NCBI GenBank assembly: GCA_050031985.1
Contig: JBNAIG010000029.1
Location: 1-64,000, forward strand
DNA from: SZUA-368 sp028533045
Lineage (GTDB): Bacteria > Spirochaetota > Spirochaetia > DSM-2461
Direction of reading: 5' to 3'
Length of the DNA: 64,000 bases
Shown here: piece after piece, positions 23,983-32,710 of the stretch
Numbering within the stretch: position 1 is the stretch's first letter
Layout of the letters: the number at the start of each line of letters is the position of its first letter
Position numbers and translations under genes: made by a program
Notes under the pieces: model-generated
The model's database searches: none
The model's input: only the letters and a program-made list of their open reading frames with translations
Told to the model about the DNA's origin: nothing

Positions 23983-25800
23983 TCAGCTTATCGAATAGAG
24001 ACGGAAATTCCTGTAGGGAATTCTTTCCACCGGGAGATGGCCCCCCATAAAAAGGACCAGGTTTCCCGAGGGGCTTTGGAAGTCATATTCCATGACCGTG
24101 GGGGCTTTGCTTGTCTTTAAGAAGGGGCTTAGGTTGATCTCCTGCTCTCCCGGGGGCAGCATGTCCTCATTTTCCACGGAGATTACCGGTATGAGGAGCT
24201 TTTTACCCGCCCCTATGACCCACCAGAAGACCCGGTCGTCCAGGTGGTAATGGAGAATCTTTCCCTTATTCAACAGGACTTTCTCCCTTTCGTAGATGTC
24301 TTCCAGGTTATGGTAGAAGTCAAGGGATTCCCGATTTTCGCTCCACTCAAGGTTCTTTCTCTCCCTGAGTGATGTGGTAAAGCCGGAGGAGCCGTCGTTG
24401 AGTCCCATGGCTTCGTATTTGCTTCTTCGCGACATGCCGCAGTTCAGAAAACGGGAGAGAAAGTGGTTGCGCCGGAGTCGCTGCTGGCAGGAGAGGCTGT
24501 TCCGTTCGGCGTAGCCCAGGTGGTACACCACGGAGAAGGTCTGTCTTTTGGCTTGATTTATTTCGGCCAGGAGGTCGTAGAGGTAGAGCTGGCGGTTCAT
24601 GTATTCCCGGTCCTGGCGCATCACGTTACTCCGGTCGATTATGAGGTTGAAGCCCGATTCGGCTATTTGATCGGACCGGGCGGGGAGGCCGCTGGTCATG
24701 GCTCCGGCGAAGCGTTTTGTCCCTTTTCCCAGGCTTACCTGACGGGATATCTGTCCGGGAGTGGGGGTCTCACCGGGGAGTTCCGAATCTTCCCAGGCGG
24801 GAGCGAGGGAGTCGGTATAGATAAAGTCTATGCGAAATTTATTCTGCCATAGGGGAAATATACGGGAAAAATAGTCCGCCGCTTCTTTCTGTTCTTCCCT
24901 AAAATCGTCTCCGGGAAAGGTAAATTGGAAGGTGGTCATCTCCGATTCCTGGGAGGATTGGGAGAAGAGGGGTTTTTGTTCGTCCCGGTCGTAGGTTATG
25001 AAATAGGGGACTCCCTTGCCCCGCTGGGCGTTAACGGGAACCGGGAAAAAGCCTTCCTCCCGCACATAGGCGCCCATCTTGGCATAGGGGATGCCCCGGT
25101 CCAGGTGTTTTTGTACGATCTCTTTGATGCGCCGGGCGTAGTCTTCTTGTACTTCCCGGGATATTTCCCGGGCGAAGGGCAGGCCAGATTCCCGGTCGAA
25201 GCCCCTCCGGCTGTCCAGTTTTATCCAGCGGAACATTTCCGGCCGGTGGTAGAGGACTTCCCCGTCCCGGGAGAGGGTGAGGGGCAGGTCAAAGCCGACT
25301 TTAATTCCCAGTGAATGGGCTGCTTCGACGAAACCGTAGAGCTGGTCTTCTGCTGTGAAGTCCTCTCCCAGTTCGGGGCAGAGCAGGTCCCGGTTTACCT
25401 GGGAGTGGCTCATGAGGGCGTTAAGGTTTTCTCCGGCGGCCCGAGTAAGAGGGGCCAGGTGGACCGCATCGACCCGCAGGCCTGTTAAGAGAAAGGCGGC
25501 CCGCACAAGATCGCCCGGTCTTCTTCCCTGTCCAGCGCCGCGGATGTTAAAGAAGCAGTAGTCGCTTTCGCACATCCAGCGGGAGTCGTGCTTCCGACTG
25601 ACCGGGGACCTGCCCGAATGAAGGGCCGTACTGCGCTGGAAAAAGTCCACAATAACCGGGAGGGGCGTTTCGAGCAGTTCCCGGTTCAGCCTCCGCAAAT
25701 AGCCTAAGCGGCTGTACTCCTGAAAGAGGCGGAGAGAGAGGGCCCGTTCCTCATGGGAAGGGGGAAAGCGGTGGTGCAGTTGTTTCCAGTAATCACCCAT
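23983..25800 (-). CDS. Alpha-amylase (GH13)-like TIM-barrel protein
   Basis: A 605-residue protein without a signal peptide. After ~90 N-terminal residues, GH13-like barrel segments appear: 'LRVDAVHLAPLTRAAGE' (region of strand 3), 'AAHSLGIKVGFDLPLTLS' (the GH13 conserved region I position), and later 'FRIDFIYTDSLAPAW' and 'FNLIIDRSNV'. The classical catalytic Asp/Glu/Asp set is not obvious, since region II lacks the usual GFRxD. The last ~90 residues look like a beta-sandwich ('LLIPVISVENEDML'). It may be a divergent glucan-active or inactive GH13 relative, probably cytoplasmic. It follows the diguanylate cyclase gene by 27 nt. Confidence 0.5.
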   Translation of the reverse strand: MGDYWKQLHHRFPPSHEERALSLRLFQEYSRLGYLRRLNRELLETPLPVIVDFFQRSTALHSGRSPVSRKHDSRWMCESDYCFFNIRGAGQGRRPGDLVRAAFLLTGLRVDAVHLAPLTRAAGENLNALMSHSQVNRDLLCPELGEDFTAEDQLYGFVEAAHSLGIKVGFDLPLTLSRDGEVLYHRPEMFRWIKLDSRRGFDRESGLPFAREISREVQEDYARRIKEIVQKHLDRGIPYAKMGAYVREEGFFPVPVNAQRGKGVPYFITYDRDEQKPLFSQSSQESEMTTFQFTFPGDDFREEQKEAADYFSRIFPLWQNKFRIDFIYTDSLAPAWEDSELPGETPTPGQISRQVSLGKGTKRFAGAMTSGLPARSDQIAESGFNLIIDRSNVMRQDREYMNRQLYLYDLLAEINQAKRQTFSVVYHLGYAERNSLSCQQRLRRNHFLSRFLNCGMSRRSKYEAMGLNDGSSGFTTSLRERKNLEWSENRESLDFYHNLEDIYEREKVLLNKGKILHYHLDDRVFWWVIGAGKKLLIPVISVENEDMLPPGEQEINLSPFLKTSKAPTVMEYDFQSPSGNLVLFMGGHLPVERIPYRNFRLYSIS

Positions 25801-25827
25801 AGGATCATTATAGCATAATTTCGGGGC

Positions 25828-28800
25828 TTAGAAAAAGGATTCCTCGTCCATACAGGTCTGATTTCTGCCCCGTTTTTTGGCCAGGTAGCAGCTTTGGTCC
25901 GCCCGGTTGATGAATTCGGAGAGGTTTTCTTCCTTTTCCGGCGAGCTTACGGCAATGCCGATACTGATTGTCACATAGGGGGACAGGTTGGAGGAGCGGT
26001 GTTCAATTTTGCTTTTTCTGAGTCTCTCATGAATTCTTTGGGCAATAAGAAGGGCTCCGTCCTTATTAGTGCCGGGAAGGAGGAGGCAGAATTCTTCTCC
26101 CCCGTAGCGGAATACCTTATCGGTGGTGCGGGGAAGGGCTTCCTGGAAGATTTTGGCCAGGGTAATAAGGCAGGTATCTCCCTGTTGATGGCCGTAGCTG
26201 TCGTTGTAAGCCTTGAAATAGTCAATGTCCATCATGAGAAAGGCCAGAGGCTGTTCGGTTCTTTGCAGATTATCCCAGAGTTCGCGAACCATCGTGTCAA
26301 ATTGCCGTCTGTTGTTTACTCCGGTCAGACCATCCTGTCCGGAAAGAATTGTAAGCTGATTATTGGCCTCTTCCAGTTCTCTTTTCATCTTTTCCAGCTC
26401 TTTGATTTTTTGAAGGGAAAAATGATGGTGTATGGCCAGGAAGAGAAGAATGGCCAGAACGACCGCGCCCAGGGCATAGAGAAAGAGGGCCCAGGGGGAG
26501 CGCCAGGGGGGTGGCTTAATCGTAATATAAAGCTGAGCCTCATCGGTACTCCACACACCTGCGTTATTGGAGCCTTTAACCCTAAAGGTGTATTTTCCGG
26601 GAGGGATATTACTGTAGCTGGCTTCCGTTCTATCCCCTGCGTAGTGCCAGTTTTTTTCGAAACCGTCCAGACGGTAGGAGAAGCGGTTATTTCCGGAGGA
26701 GAGAAGGTCCAGGGCGGAATAGCCGATTTCCAGATATCTCTCTTCATAGTTGAGTGTAAGTTGGCGGTTGTTATAGATAGTCCCCTCCGGAAAAAGGGAG
26801 TTGCGGTGAACCTGAACATCGGTAATAACCACCTTGGCTTCCCTTGTGTTACCGTACTGGCTTTCCAGAGAGAAGAAGTTGACCCCCTCATGGGAGCCAA
26901 AGTAGAGATTCCCCTTGCTGTCCACTGTGGCTCCAACGGAAAATTCCGGGGAAAAGAGACCTTCCTCCCGGGGGATGGTGGTAAAGGAGGATTGCTCCCT
27001 GTCAAACCGTGCGAGGCCATAGGAGGTGGAAGCCCACAGGTTTCCCAAGCCGTCTTCCTGGAGCTTCATAATACGGTTATGGGGCAGGCCGTCCTGTTTG
27101 GTGTACTTTATCCAACGGACCTTTTCACTGTCAAAATCATTTTTGTCGGCTCCTATTTCCCCTTCCATAAGATTCAGTCCCCCCTCGGAGGTTCCTACCC
27201 AAAGGCGGTGGTGGGTATCTTCATAAATATAACGGACATGATCCGTGTTGATTCCTTGTGGATTTTTCTCATTATAACGGTAATGGTAGAATTTTTCGTC
27301 CTTTTGGGAATAGTGGTTCACGCCCCCGTTGGTGGCCATCCAGATATCTCCGGCGCTGTCGCAGATAATATCGGCAATCAGGTTATCCGAGAGCCCCCCC
27401 TTGAGGGTGTTGTCGTAGTAGCGGGGGGCGGCCCAGCTGGAATTTCTTACAATAACCCCTCGGTTATAGGTCCCTATCCAGAAGTTTCCTTCCTCGTCTT
27501 CTGTCATGGAGTAGACAATATCCTGTTCTTCCAGGGGGTAGCGGTTGTCAAAGAGAATCACTTCAAAGGCTCCGGTCGCTTCATTGTAGAGATGGAGCCC
27601 CTCGGTTGTTCCCAGCCAAAGGCGTTCTTTCTTGTCTGTGTAGAGAAGGGTCACCCGATTGTCGTCCAGCCTATGGGGGGCGTCTTCCTCCCGGCCGTAG
27701 CGGACAAAGTCATTTCCTTCCCCTACTTGTTTATAGAGGCCATTGGCGTAGGTCCCTACCCAAAGGGCGTCATTTTTATCAAAGTGGAGCTCCGTGATCT
27801 CCCCCTTTCCCAAACTGCGGGGGTTGAGGGGATCATTGCTGTAGATAAGGGCTTTTCTTTTGTTAGGATCCAGCTTAAAGAGGCCTTGCGACTTCGTTCC
27901 TATCCAGTAGGTACCGTTGTTATCCTTACAGAGGGAGTACATAAGCATGCCGTCCAGTTCGCCTTTGCCTCCGTTTCCTTTCAGGTGGAGCTGTTCCCCC
28001 GTTTCACTATTAATATGGTAGAGTCCGCCACCCCAGGTCCCCGCCCAGATGTACTTGCCGTCGGGATAAACATAGTAAAGCCGATTGTCCGGGAGAAGGA
28101 AGTTTTTCCTTATAGAGCCCTCTTCCCTGTTAAAGAGAAGAACGCCTCCCTCCCAAAGTCCCGCAGCCAGGTCACCATCGGCTGTTTCTTTAAGGGACAT
28201 GACGGCTTTGGACAGGGTTTTTTCCGTTCCCGTTTCTCCCAGGGGCCAGGTTTGAAACTTTCCTTCCCCCAGGTAGAGGCTCAGTCCTTTATTGCTGCCA
28301 ATCCAGAGCCTTTGGCTGCTGTCGCACAGAAGGGCCCGGATATTGTTGTCCGGAAGGGAAAAGGGGTCTTCATCGGAGTGGGTAAAGCGGACGAACCGGC
28401 CCTTTGTTTCATCAAGGAGGCAAAGTCCCCCCAGAGTCCCCACCCAGACCCCGTCCCGGGATTCGCATACGGCGGTCACCACCGACCCCAGTAGTGAGTT
28501 CGGATCTTCCGGATCATTGGCGTAATTGGTAAAGTTCAGGCCGTGAATATCAAAACGGGAAAGCCCGCCGTAGGTACCGATCCAGAGAATATCCCCCGCC
28601 CCCATGTAAAGTGATTGTATCTGGTTGTTGGGGAGTCCTGCCGACTTGAAGGGTTTATGCTCAAAGGTAAGGAATTCCCGTCCGTCGTAGCGATTCAGTC
28701 CGTCCTGTGTTCCCACCCAGAGAAAGCCCTGGCTATCCTGCACTATGGCCGATACGGAAGGATGGGAGAGGCCGTCTTCCCGGTCGAGGCGGTCAAAGTA

Positions 28801-28881
28801 AAAGTCTCTTCCTTGAGAGAGATCAGTGGCTTGAGAGAAAAGTGAGAAGGAAAATAACAGGAAAAATAAATATTTATGCAC
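25828..28881 (-). CDS. Propeller sensor diguanylate cyclase (Reg_prop, Y_Y_Y, GGDEF)
   Basis: A one-component sensor that should make cyclic di-GMP. A signal peptide ('YLFFLLFSFSLFSQATD') leads into ~14 two-component-regulator propeller repeats ('GFLWVGTQDGLNRYD', 'DILWIGTYGGLSRFD'), which form two seven-bladed periplasmic propellers. A Y_Y_Y domain ('SYSNIPPGKYTFRVKGSNN') precedes one membrane helix ('LFLYALGAVVLAILLFLAI') and a GGDEF domain. The active site is GGEEF (927-931), preceded five residues earlier by RTTD (918-921), an intact product-inhibition I-site. In Bacteroidota such propellers sense polysaccharide fragments; fusion to GGDEF instead of a kinase suggests a sugar-to-c-di-GMP route here. 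The ligand is not known. Confidence 0.92.
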   Translation of the reverse strand: MHKYLFFLLFSFSLFSQATDLSQGRDFYFDRLDREDGLSHPSVSAIVQDSQGFLWVGTQDGLNRYDGREFLTFEHKPFKSAGLPNNQIQSLYMGAGDILWIGTYGGLSRFDIHGLNFTNYANDPEDPNSLLGSVVTAVCESRDGVWVGTLGGLCLLDETKGRFVRFTHSDEDPFSLPDNNIRALLCDSSQRLWIGSNKGLSLYLGEGKFQTWPLGETGTEKTLSKAVMSLKETADGDLAAGLWEGGVLLFNREEGSIRKNFLLPDNRLYYVYPDGKYIWAGTWGGGLYHINSETGEQLHLKGNGGKGELDGMLMYSLCKDNNGTYWIGTKSQGLFKLDPNKRKALIYSNDPLNPRSLGKGEITELHFDKNDALWVGTYANGLYKQVGEGNDFVRYGREEDAPHRLDDNRVTLLYTDKKERLWLGTTEGLHLYNEATGAFEVILFDNRYPLEEQDIVYSMTEDEEGNFWIGTYNRGVIVRNSSWAAPRYYDNTLKGGLSDNLIADIICDSAGDIWMATNGGVNHYSQKDEKFYHYRYNEKNPQGINTDHVRYIYEDTHHRLWVGTSEGGLNLMEGEIGADKNDFDSEKVRWIKYTKQDGLPHNRIMKLQEDGLGNLWASTSYGLARFDREQSSFTTIPREEGLFSPEFSVGATVDSKGNLYFGSHEGVNFFSLESQYGNTREAKVVITDVQVHRNSLFPEGTIYNNRQLTLNYEERYLEIGYSALDLLSSGNNRFSYRLDGFEKNWHYAGDRTEASYSNIPPGKYTFRVKGSNNAGVWSTDEAQLYITIKPPPWRSPWALFLYALGAVVLAILLFLAIHHHFSLQKIKELEKMKRELEEANNQLTILSGQDGLTGVNNRRQFDTMVRELWDNLQRTEQPLAFLMMDIDYFKAYNDSYGHQQGDTCLITLAKIFQEALPRTTDKVFRYGGEEFCLLLPGTNKDGALLIAQRIHERLRKSKIEHRSSNLSPYVTISIGIAVSSPEKEENLSEFINRADQSCYLAKKRGRNQTCMDEESFF

Positions 28882-28929
28882 AGTCTAAACAGTCCTTACC
28901 AGTTCAACCGTATGCCAGGGTTTAATTAA

Positions 28930-28958
28930 ATCTTAAAACAGGAAATAGGGCTTTACAA
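28930..28958 (-). promoter_or_regulatory. Candidate promoter for propeller diguanylate cyclase
   Basis: On the minus strand, TTGTAA (28953-28958), a 17-base spacer and TAAGAT (28930-28935), 48 bases ahead of the start. Confidence 0.45.
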
Positions 28959-28989
28959 GAAAAAAAAGCTTCATTTAGGTAAAAACGGC

Positions 28990-29018
28990 TTGACATCTCA
29001 TTCGCCAGATATTAATAA
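28990..29018 (+). promoter_or_regulatory. Candidate topA promoter
   Basis: A perfect -35 TTGACA (28990-28995) with an AT-rich, imperfect -10 region (TAATAA, 29013-29018, 17-base spacer). It supports a start at 29065 rather than further upstream. Confidence 0.45.
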
Positions 29019-29064
29019 TTGTTTAATCTGGGTGTTTGTGCCCGCAACCAATTTGGGAGGCTTC

Positions 29065-31452
29065 ATGGCTGAATCAGCATCGAAGGGAAAAAAACTAGTT
29101 ATTGTGGAAAGTCCCGCCAAGGCCAAAACAATTAAAAAAATTCTCGGTTCCGACTTTGAGGTAAAGGCTTCGGTCGGTCATATCCGGGATTTGCAGAAGG
29201 GCTGGGGTAAGCAGTCCTTTGGTATAGATATTGAAAACGGTTACAAGCCGAATTATAAAGTAATAAAAGGTAAGGAAAAGACCGTAAACGAGCTCAAAAA
29301 GGCCGCCGGTGAAGCGGCGGAAGTCTATTTGGCTCCTGACCCCGACCGTGAGGGGGAGGCGATTGCCTGGCATCTTAAGGAGATCATGGAGCTTTCCGAT
29401 GAGCAGGCCAAGAGAATTACCTATCAGGCTATTACCAAGAAGGCCGTACTCGATGCGGTGGCCCACCCCAGTTCTATTAATATGGACCTGGTGAACGCCC
29501 AGCAGGGCCGGAGAGTGCTTGATCGCTTGGTTGGTTTCTCCCTTTCTCCCTTTTTGTGGAAGAAGGTGGCTAAAAATCTCTCCGCCGGACGGGTTCAGTC
29601 AGTCGCCGTGCGAATTGTGGTGGACCGGGAACGGGAAATCGCCGCCTTTGTTCCGGAAGAATTCTGGCGCATTACTGCCAAGGTTCACCCGGACGGGAAG
29701 AAAAAGGATCTTTTTGAAGCTCAGCTGGTTGAGTGGAAGGGCGAGAAATTTGCCCTGGGAACTCCTTCGGCCAGTACGGAAGAGAGTGCCAAGGAAATCT
29801 CCGATATTCTGAATAAGGCTGACTTTTCCGTCGAATCTGTCAAGAGCAAGGAGGCTAAATCTCGTCTCATGCCTCCTTTTATTACCTCTACCCTTCAGCA
29901 GGCGGCCAGTACCAATCTAAGATTTGGTACCTCCCGCACCATGAGTGTGGCCCAGAAACTGTATGAAGGGATTGAGTTGGGCGACGGGAATCCGGTCGGT
30001 CTTATTACCTACATGAGAACCGACTCTACCCGAGTTGCTCCGGAAGGGATCGAGGAAGTGCGGAATTACATCTCCGCCAATTATGACAAGGAGTACCTCC
30101 CGGAAAAACCGAATAGCTTTGGTAAGAGTGAAGGGGCCCAGGATGCCCATGAAGCGATTCGCCCCACCAGTGTGGAACACACCCCGGAAAAGGTGAAACC
30201 CTATCTTTCTGCGGAACAGTATAAATTGTATGAACTTATATGGCGCCGATTTGTGGCTTCCCAGATGAATCCCGCCCGCTACCTCACCACTACGGTAAGA
30301 ATCAAAGCGGACGAAGGTATTCTGGAAGCGAAGGGCCGTGTAACCGTATTTGACGGTTATACCGTTCTTATGCCCGAAGCTCCCAAGAAGGAGGGGGAAG
30401 AGGAGAAGGATAAAAAGAACCAGAAACTCCCCGTCCTTAATGAAGCGGATCCGCTGGATCTCAAAGAACTTGATACGGTGCAGCACTTTACCAAGCCTCC
30501 CTCCCGTTATTCCGAAGCCTCTCTGGTACGGGCTTTGGAGAAGGAAGGCATTGGTCGTCCTTCTACCTACGCTCCCATTATTAAAACCATACGGGAAAGA
30601 GGATACGTTCGACTGGAAAAACGGGCCTTCCATGCCACCGAGCTGGGAATGGCCGTGAATGATATGCTGGTAAATAACTTTTCCGACATCATGGCTTTGA
30701 AGTTTACCGCCGATATGGAACAGAACCTGGATAAGGTAGAACACGGTAAGGTTGACTGGGTTCAGCTTATCGATGAGTTCTACAAGCCCTTTTCCCAGGC
30801 CGTGGAAAAGGCTACCGAGGAGGCGGAGGCTCTCAAGAACCGGGAGTGGACCGGTGACGAGGTCTGTCCCCAGTGCGGCGGCAAATTGGTCGTTCGCTAC
30901 TCCATGAACGGCGCTTTTCTGGGCTGTTCCAACTACCCCGACTGTAAGGGACTTATTCCCATGCCCGGGGAAAATGACGGAGAAGAGGAGGGAGAAGCCC
31001 TTGATGTCTCCTGTCCCAGCTGCGGTAAGCCCATGGTCAAGAAGAAATCCCGCTATGGGAAGGAATTCCTGGCCTGTACGGGCTACCCCGATTGTAAGAC
31101 GACCCTCTCTCTCGATAAGGACGGCAAGCCCGTAGAGCTTCCCAAAATCGAACGGGACTGTGATAAGTGCGGTAAACCCATGGAGGTCAAAATGGGGCGT
31201 CGCGGCCCCTTCCTGGCTTGTTCCGATTATCCCGCTTGTAAGAACACCCTTCCTCTGGACAAGGAGGGCAAGGTGATTGAACTTCCCAAGATAGAAGGGG
31301 AGGTTTGTGACAAGTGCGGCGGCGAGATGGTGGTAAAAATGAGTCGCCGAGGACCTTTTATGTCCTGCAGCAACTATCCCAAGTGTCGTAACGCTAAACC
31401 TCTCCCCAAAAAAGAGGGGGAAGAGGACGAGAAGGAAAGTAAAAAGTCCTAA
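29065..31452 (+). CDS. topA: DNA topoisomerase I
   Basis: A type IA topoisomerase that relaxes negative supercoils. ATG 29065 is preceded by GGGAGG and starts at the TOPRIM domain ('LVIVESPAKAKTIKKIL', with 'APDPDREGEAIAWHL'). The catalytic Tyr is Tyr316 in 'YMRTDSTRV'. The C-terminus carries four C4 zinc ribbons in tandem, each ending in a variant of 'SNYPDCK' ('CPQCGGKLVVRYS', 'CPSCGKPMVKKKS', 'CDKCGKPMEVKMG', 'CDKCGGEMVVKMS'). The frame runs back to 28990, but that segment contains the promoter. It is followed by the CheY-like gene. Confidence 0.97.
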   Translation: MAESASKGKKLVIVESPAKAKTIKKILGSDFEVKASVGHIRDLQKGWGKQSFGIDIENGYKPNYKVIKGKEKTVNELKKAAGEAAEVYLAPDPDREGEAIAWHLKEIMELSDEQAKRITYQAITKKAVLDAVAHPSSINMDLVNAQQGRRVLDRLVGFSLSPFLWKKVAKNLSAGRVQSVAVRIVVDREREIAAFVPEEFWRITAKVHPDGKKKDLFEAQLVEWKGEKFALGTPSASTEESAKEISDILNKADFSVESVKSKEAKSRLMPPFITSTLQQAASTNLRFGTSRTMSVAQKLYEGIELGDGNPVGLITYMRTDSTRVAPEGIEEVRNYISANYDKEYLPEKPNSFGKSEGAQDAHEAIRPTSVEHTPEKVKPYLSAEQYKLYELIWRRFVASQMNPARYLTTTVRIKADEGILEAKGRVTVFDGYTVLMPEAPKKEGEEEKDKKNQKLPVLNEADPLDLKELDTVQHFTKPPSRYSEASLVRALEKEGIGRPSTYAPIIKTIRERGYVRLEKRAFHATELGMAVNDMLVNNFSDIMALKFTADMEQNLDKVEHGKVDWVQLIDEFYKPFSQAVEKATEEAEALKNREWTGDEVCPQCGGKLVVRYSMNGAFLGCSNYPDCKGLIPMPGENDGEEEGEALDVSCPSCGKPMVKKKSRYGKEFLACTGYPDCKTTLSLDKDGKPVELPKIERDCDKCGKPMEVKMGRRGPFLACSDYPACKNTLPLDKEGKVIELPKIEGEVCDKCGGEMVVKMSRRGPFMSCSNYPKCRNAKPLPKKEGEEDEKESKKS

Positions 31453-31488
31453 GTTGGTGGCAAGCTTGGAAAAATTAAATAAAAAGCT

Positions 31489-31517
31489 TTGCATCCCCGT
31501 TGGATTTGATATAAAAT
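31489..31517 (+). promoter_or_regulatory. Candidate promoter for CheY-like gene
   Basis: TTGCAT (31489-31494) with overlapping -10 candidates TATAAA (31510-31515) and TAAAAT (31512-31517; 17-base spacer). The start at 31547 follows. Confidence 0.45.
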
Positions 31518-31546
31518 AATTACAGAGATTTTCTCAGGAGGATTCG

Positions 31547-31984
31547 ATGAAAGCCAATGCTGATTTCCCAACTATAAATGCGAAAAACCCCGAAGGTATT
31601 AATGATATGGGGTCCCCCTATAAAGTTCTTCTTGTTGACGATTCTATGTTTGTAAGAAAACAGTTGTCCCAAATCCTTACATCCGAAGGCTTTGACATTG
31701 TAGGAGAAGCAGGAGACGGTGTGGAAGGTTTGGAAATGTATAAGAACCTGGCCCCCAATGTGGATCTTGTTACCATGGATATTACCATGCCCCGTATGGA
31801 CGGTTTGACCTGTTTGGAAAAGATAGTCGAGTACGACAGCAATGCCAAGATTATTATGATAAGTGCCCTGGGAAAGGAGGACCTTGTGAAAAAGGCCCTT
31901 ATTACCGGTGCCAAAAATTATATTGTTAAACCCCTGGACCGGAAAAAGGTTCTTGAGAGAATTGTGTCTGTACTTAAGGGTTAG
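31547..31984 (+). CDS. CheY-like single-domain response regulator
   Basis: A stand-alone receiver domain. AGGAGG at 31536-31541 fixes the ATG, which gives a ~24-residue unstructured extension before the receiver ('KVLLVDDSMFVRKQL'). The phosphoacceptor is Asp78 in 'VTMDITMPRMDG'; the Thr/Ser switch ('MISALGKED') and the conserved Lys ('YIVKPLDR') are present. The pattern is that of chemotaxis or CheY-family regulators that bind a partner rather than DNA. No histidine kinase is adjacent, so the cognate partner is unknown. It has its own promoter and terminator. Confidence 0.92.
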   Translation: MKANADFPTINAKNPEGINDMGSPYKVLLVDDSMFVRKQLSQILTSEGFDIVGEAGDGVEGLEMYKNLAPNVDLVTMDITMPRMDGLTCLEKIVEYDSNAKIIMISALGKEDLVKKALITGAKNYIVKPLDRKKVLERIVSVLKG

Positions 31985-32008
31985 ATAAGTGGGAGCTTTA
32001 GGCTCGCA

Positions 32009-32060
32009 AAAATCCCGACGCCGGTCTTTTTAGGCTGTGTAGCTCGGGATTTTGTTGTTT
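32009..32060. terminator. Bidirectional terminator between CheY-like gene and nrdG
   Basis: AAAATCCCGA (32009-32018) pairs with TCGGGATTTT (32044-32053). A T-rich run follows on both strands. It ends the CheY-like transcript on plus and the nrd operon on minus; the nrdG stop codon lies inside the loop. Confidence 0.75.
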
Positions 32061-32710
32061 ATAAAGAGTTGCTCAATCATTTTCACATACTCACCGGAGG
32101 GGGGCTGTTTTGTTTCCCAGTCGGGAGAGAGGGTTTTCCCCGGACGAAAAGGGGTTATTCTGTGCTCCTTACAGCCCCTCAGAAGGGGAACCATGGCATC
32201 TACATCTTCCGCAGTAATAAGTTCTTCGCTCAGGGTTGTACGAAATTGATGTTCCACTCCCGAATCTATGATCCAGCGGGCGGAGCGGGTGAGTTTTCCC
32301 ACGTAGTCCTCTACCCGGCAGCCGAGCTCTCCGTAGCGGGAAGGTGAGGTTTTGAGGTCCATGGCTATGAAGTCGGCCTTAAGCTTGGGAAGGAGTTCCG
32401 GGAAGAGACCGTTTGTATCGACCTTTACCGGAAGACCCAGGCTGTGAATCTTGTCTATCATGGCGATGATTTCTTCACCGTGAAGGAGAGGTTCACCCCC
32501 GGTGATAACAACGCCTCCCAGAACGGAGGCGCGCTTTTTGAGAAAAGCCCCAATCTCCTCCCCGCTCAGAAGATTACTGTCTTCTTTCGCATGGACAAGC
32601 TCGGGGTTGTGGCAGTAGGGACAGCGCAGATTGCACCCTCCCGTAAATAGTACGGAGGCCACCTTTCCCGGATAGTCGAGAAGGGTGGTCTTGAGTAGTC
32701 CGTATTTCAT
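32030..32710 (-). CDS. nrdG: Anaerobic ribonucleotide reductase activating protein (radical SAM)
   Basis: A radical SAM activase that installs the glycyl radical on class III ribonucleotide reductase. The 4Fe-4S cysteines are Cys26, Cys30 and Cys33 in 'GGCNLRCPYCHNPEL'. 'VVITGGEPLLHGEEI' is the GGE motif for SAM binding. The N-terminal 'LLKTTLLDYPGKVASVLFTG' and the 226-residue length fit the NrdG2 subgroup. Its start overlaps the stop of the preceding gene by one base (TAATG), so translation is coupled to the glycyl-radical/thioredoxin protein that should be its substrate. Confidence 0.93.
   Translation of the reverse strand: MKYGLLKTTLLDYPGKVASVLFTGGCNLRCPYCHNPELVHAKEDSNLLSGEEIGAFLKKRASVLGGVVITGGEPLLHGEEIIAMIDKIHSLGLPVKVDTNGLFPELLPKLKADFIAMDLKTSPSRYGELGCRVEDYVGKLTRSARWIIDSGVEHQFRTTLSEELITAEDVDAMVPLLRGCKEHRITPFRPGKTLSPDWETKQPPSGEYVKMIEQLFINNKIPSYTA

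Noticed and set aside
25894..28494. An 866-codon open frame on the plus strand opposite the propeller diguanylate cyclase
   Set aside because: It is entirely antisense to a gene with clear domains, lacks a signal or domain of its own and is explained by codon bias. The same holds for the long frames at 19126-20799, 29917-31494 and 48379-49938.
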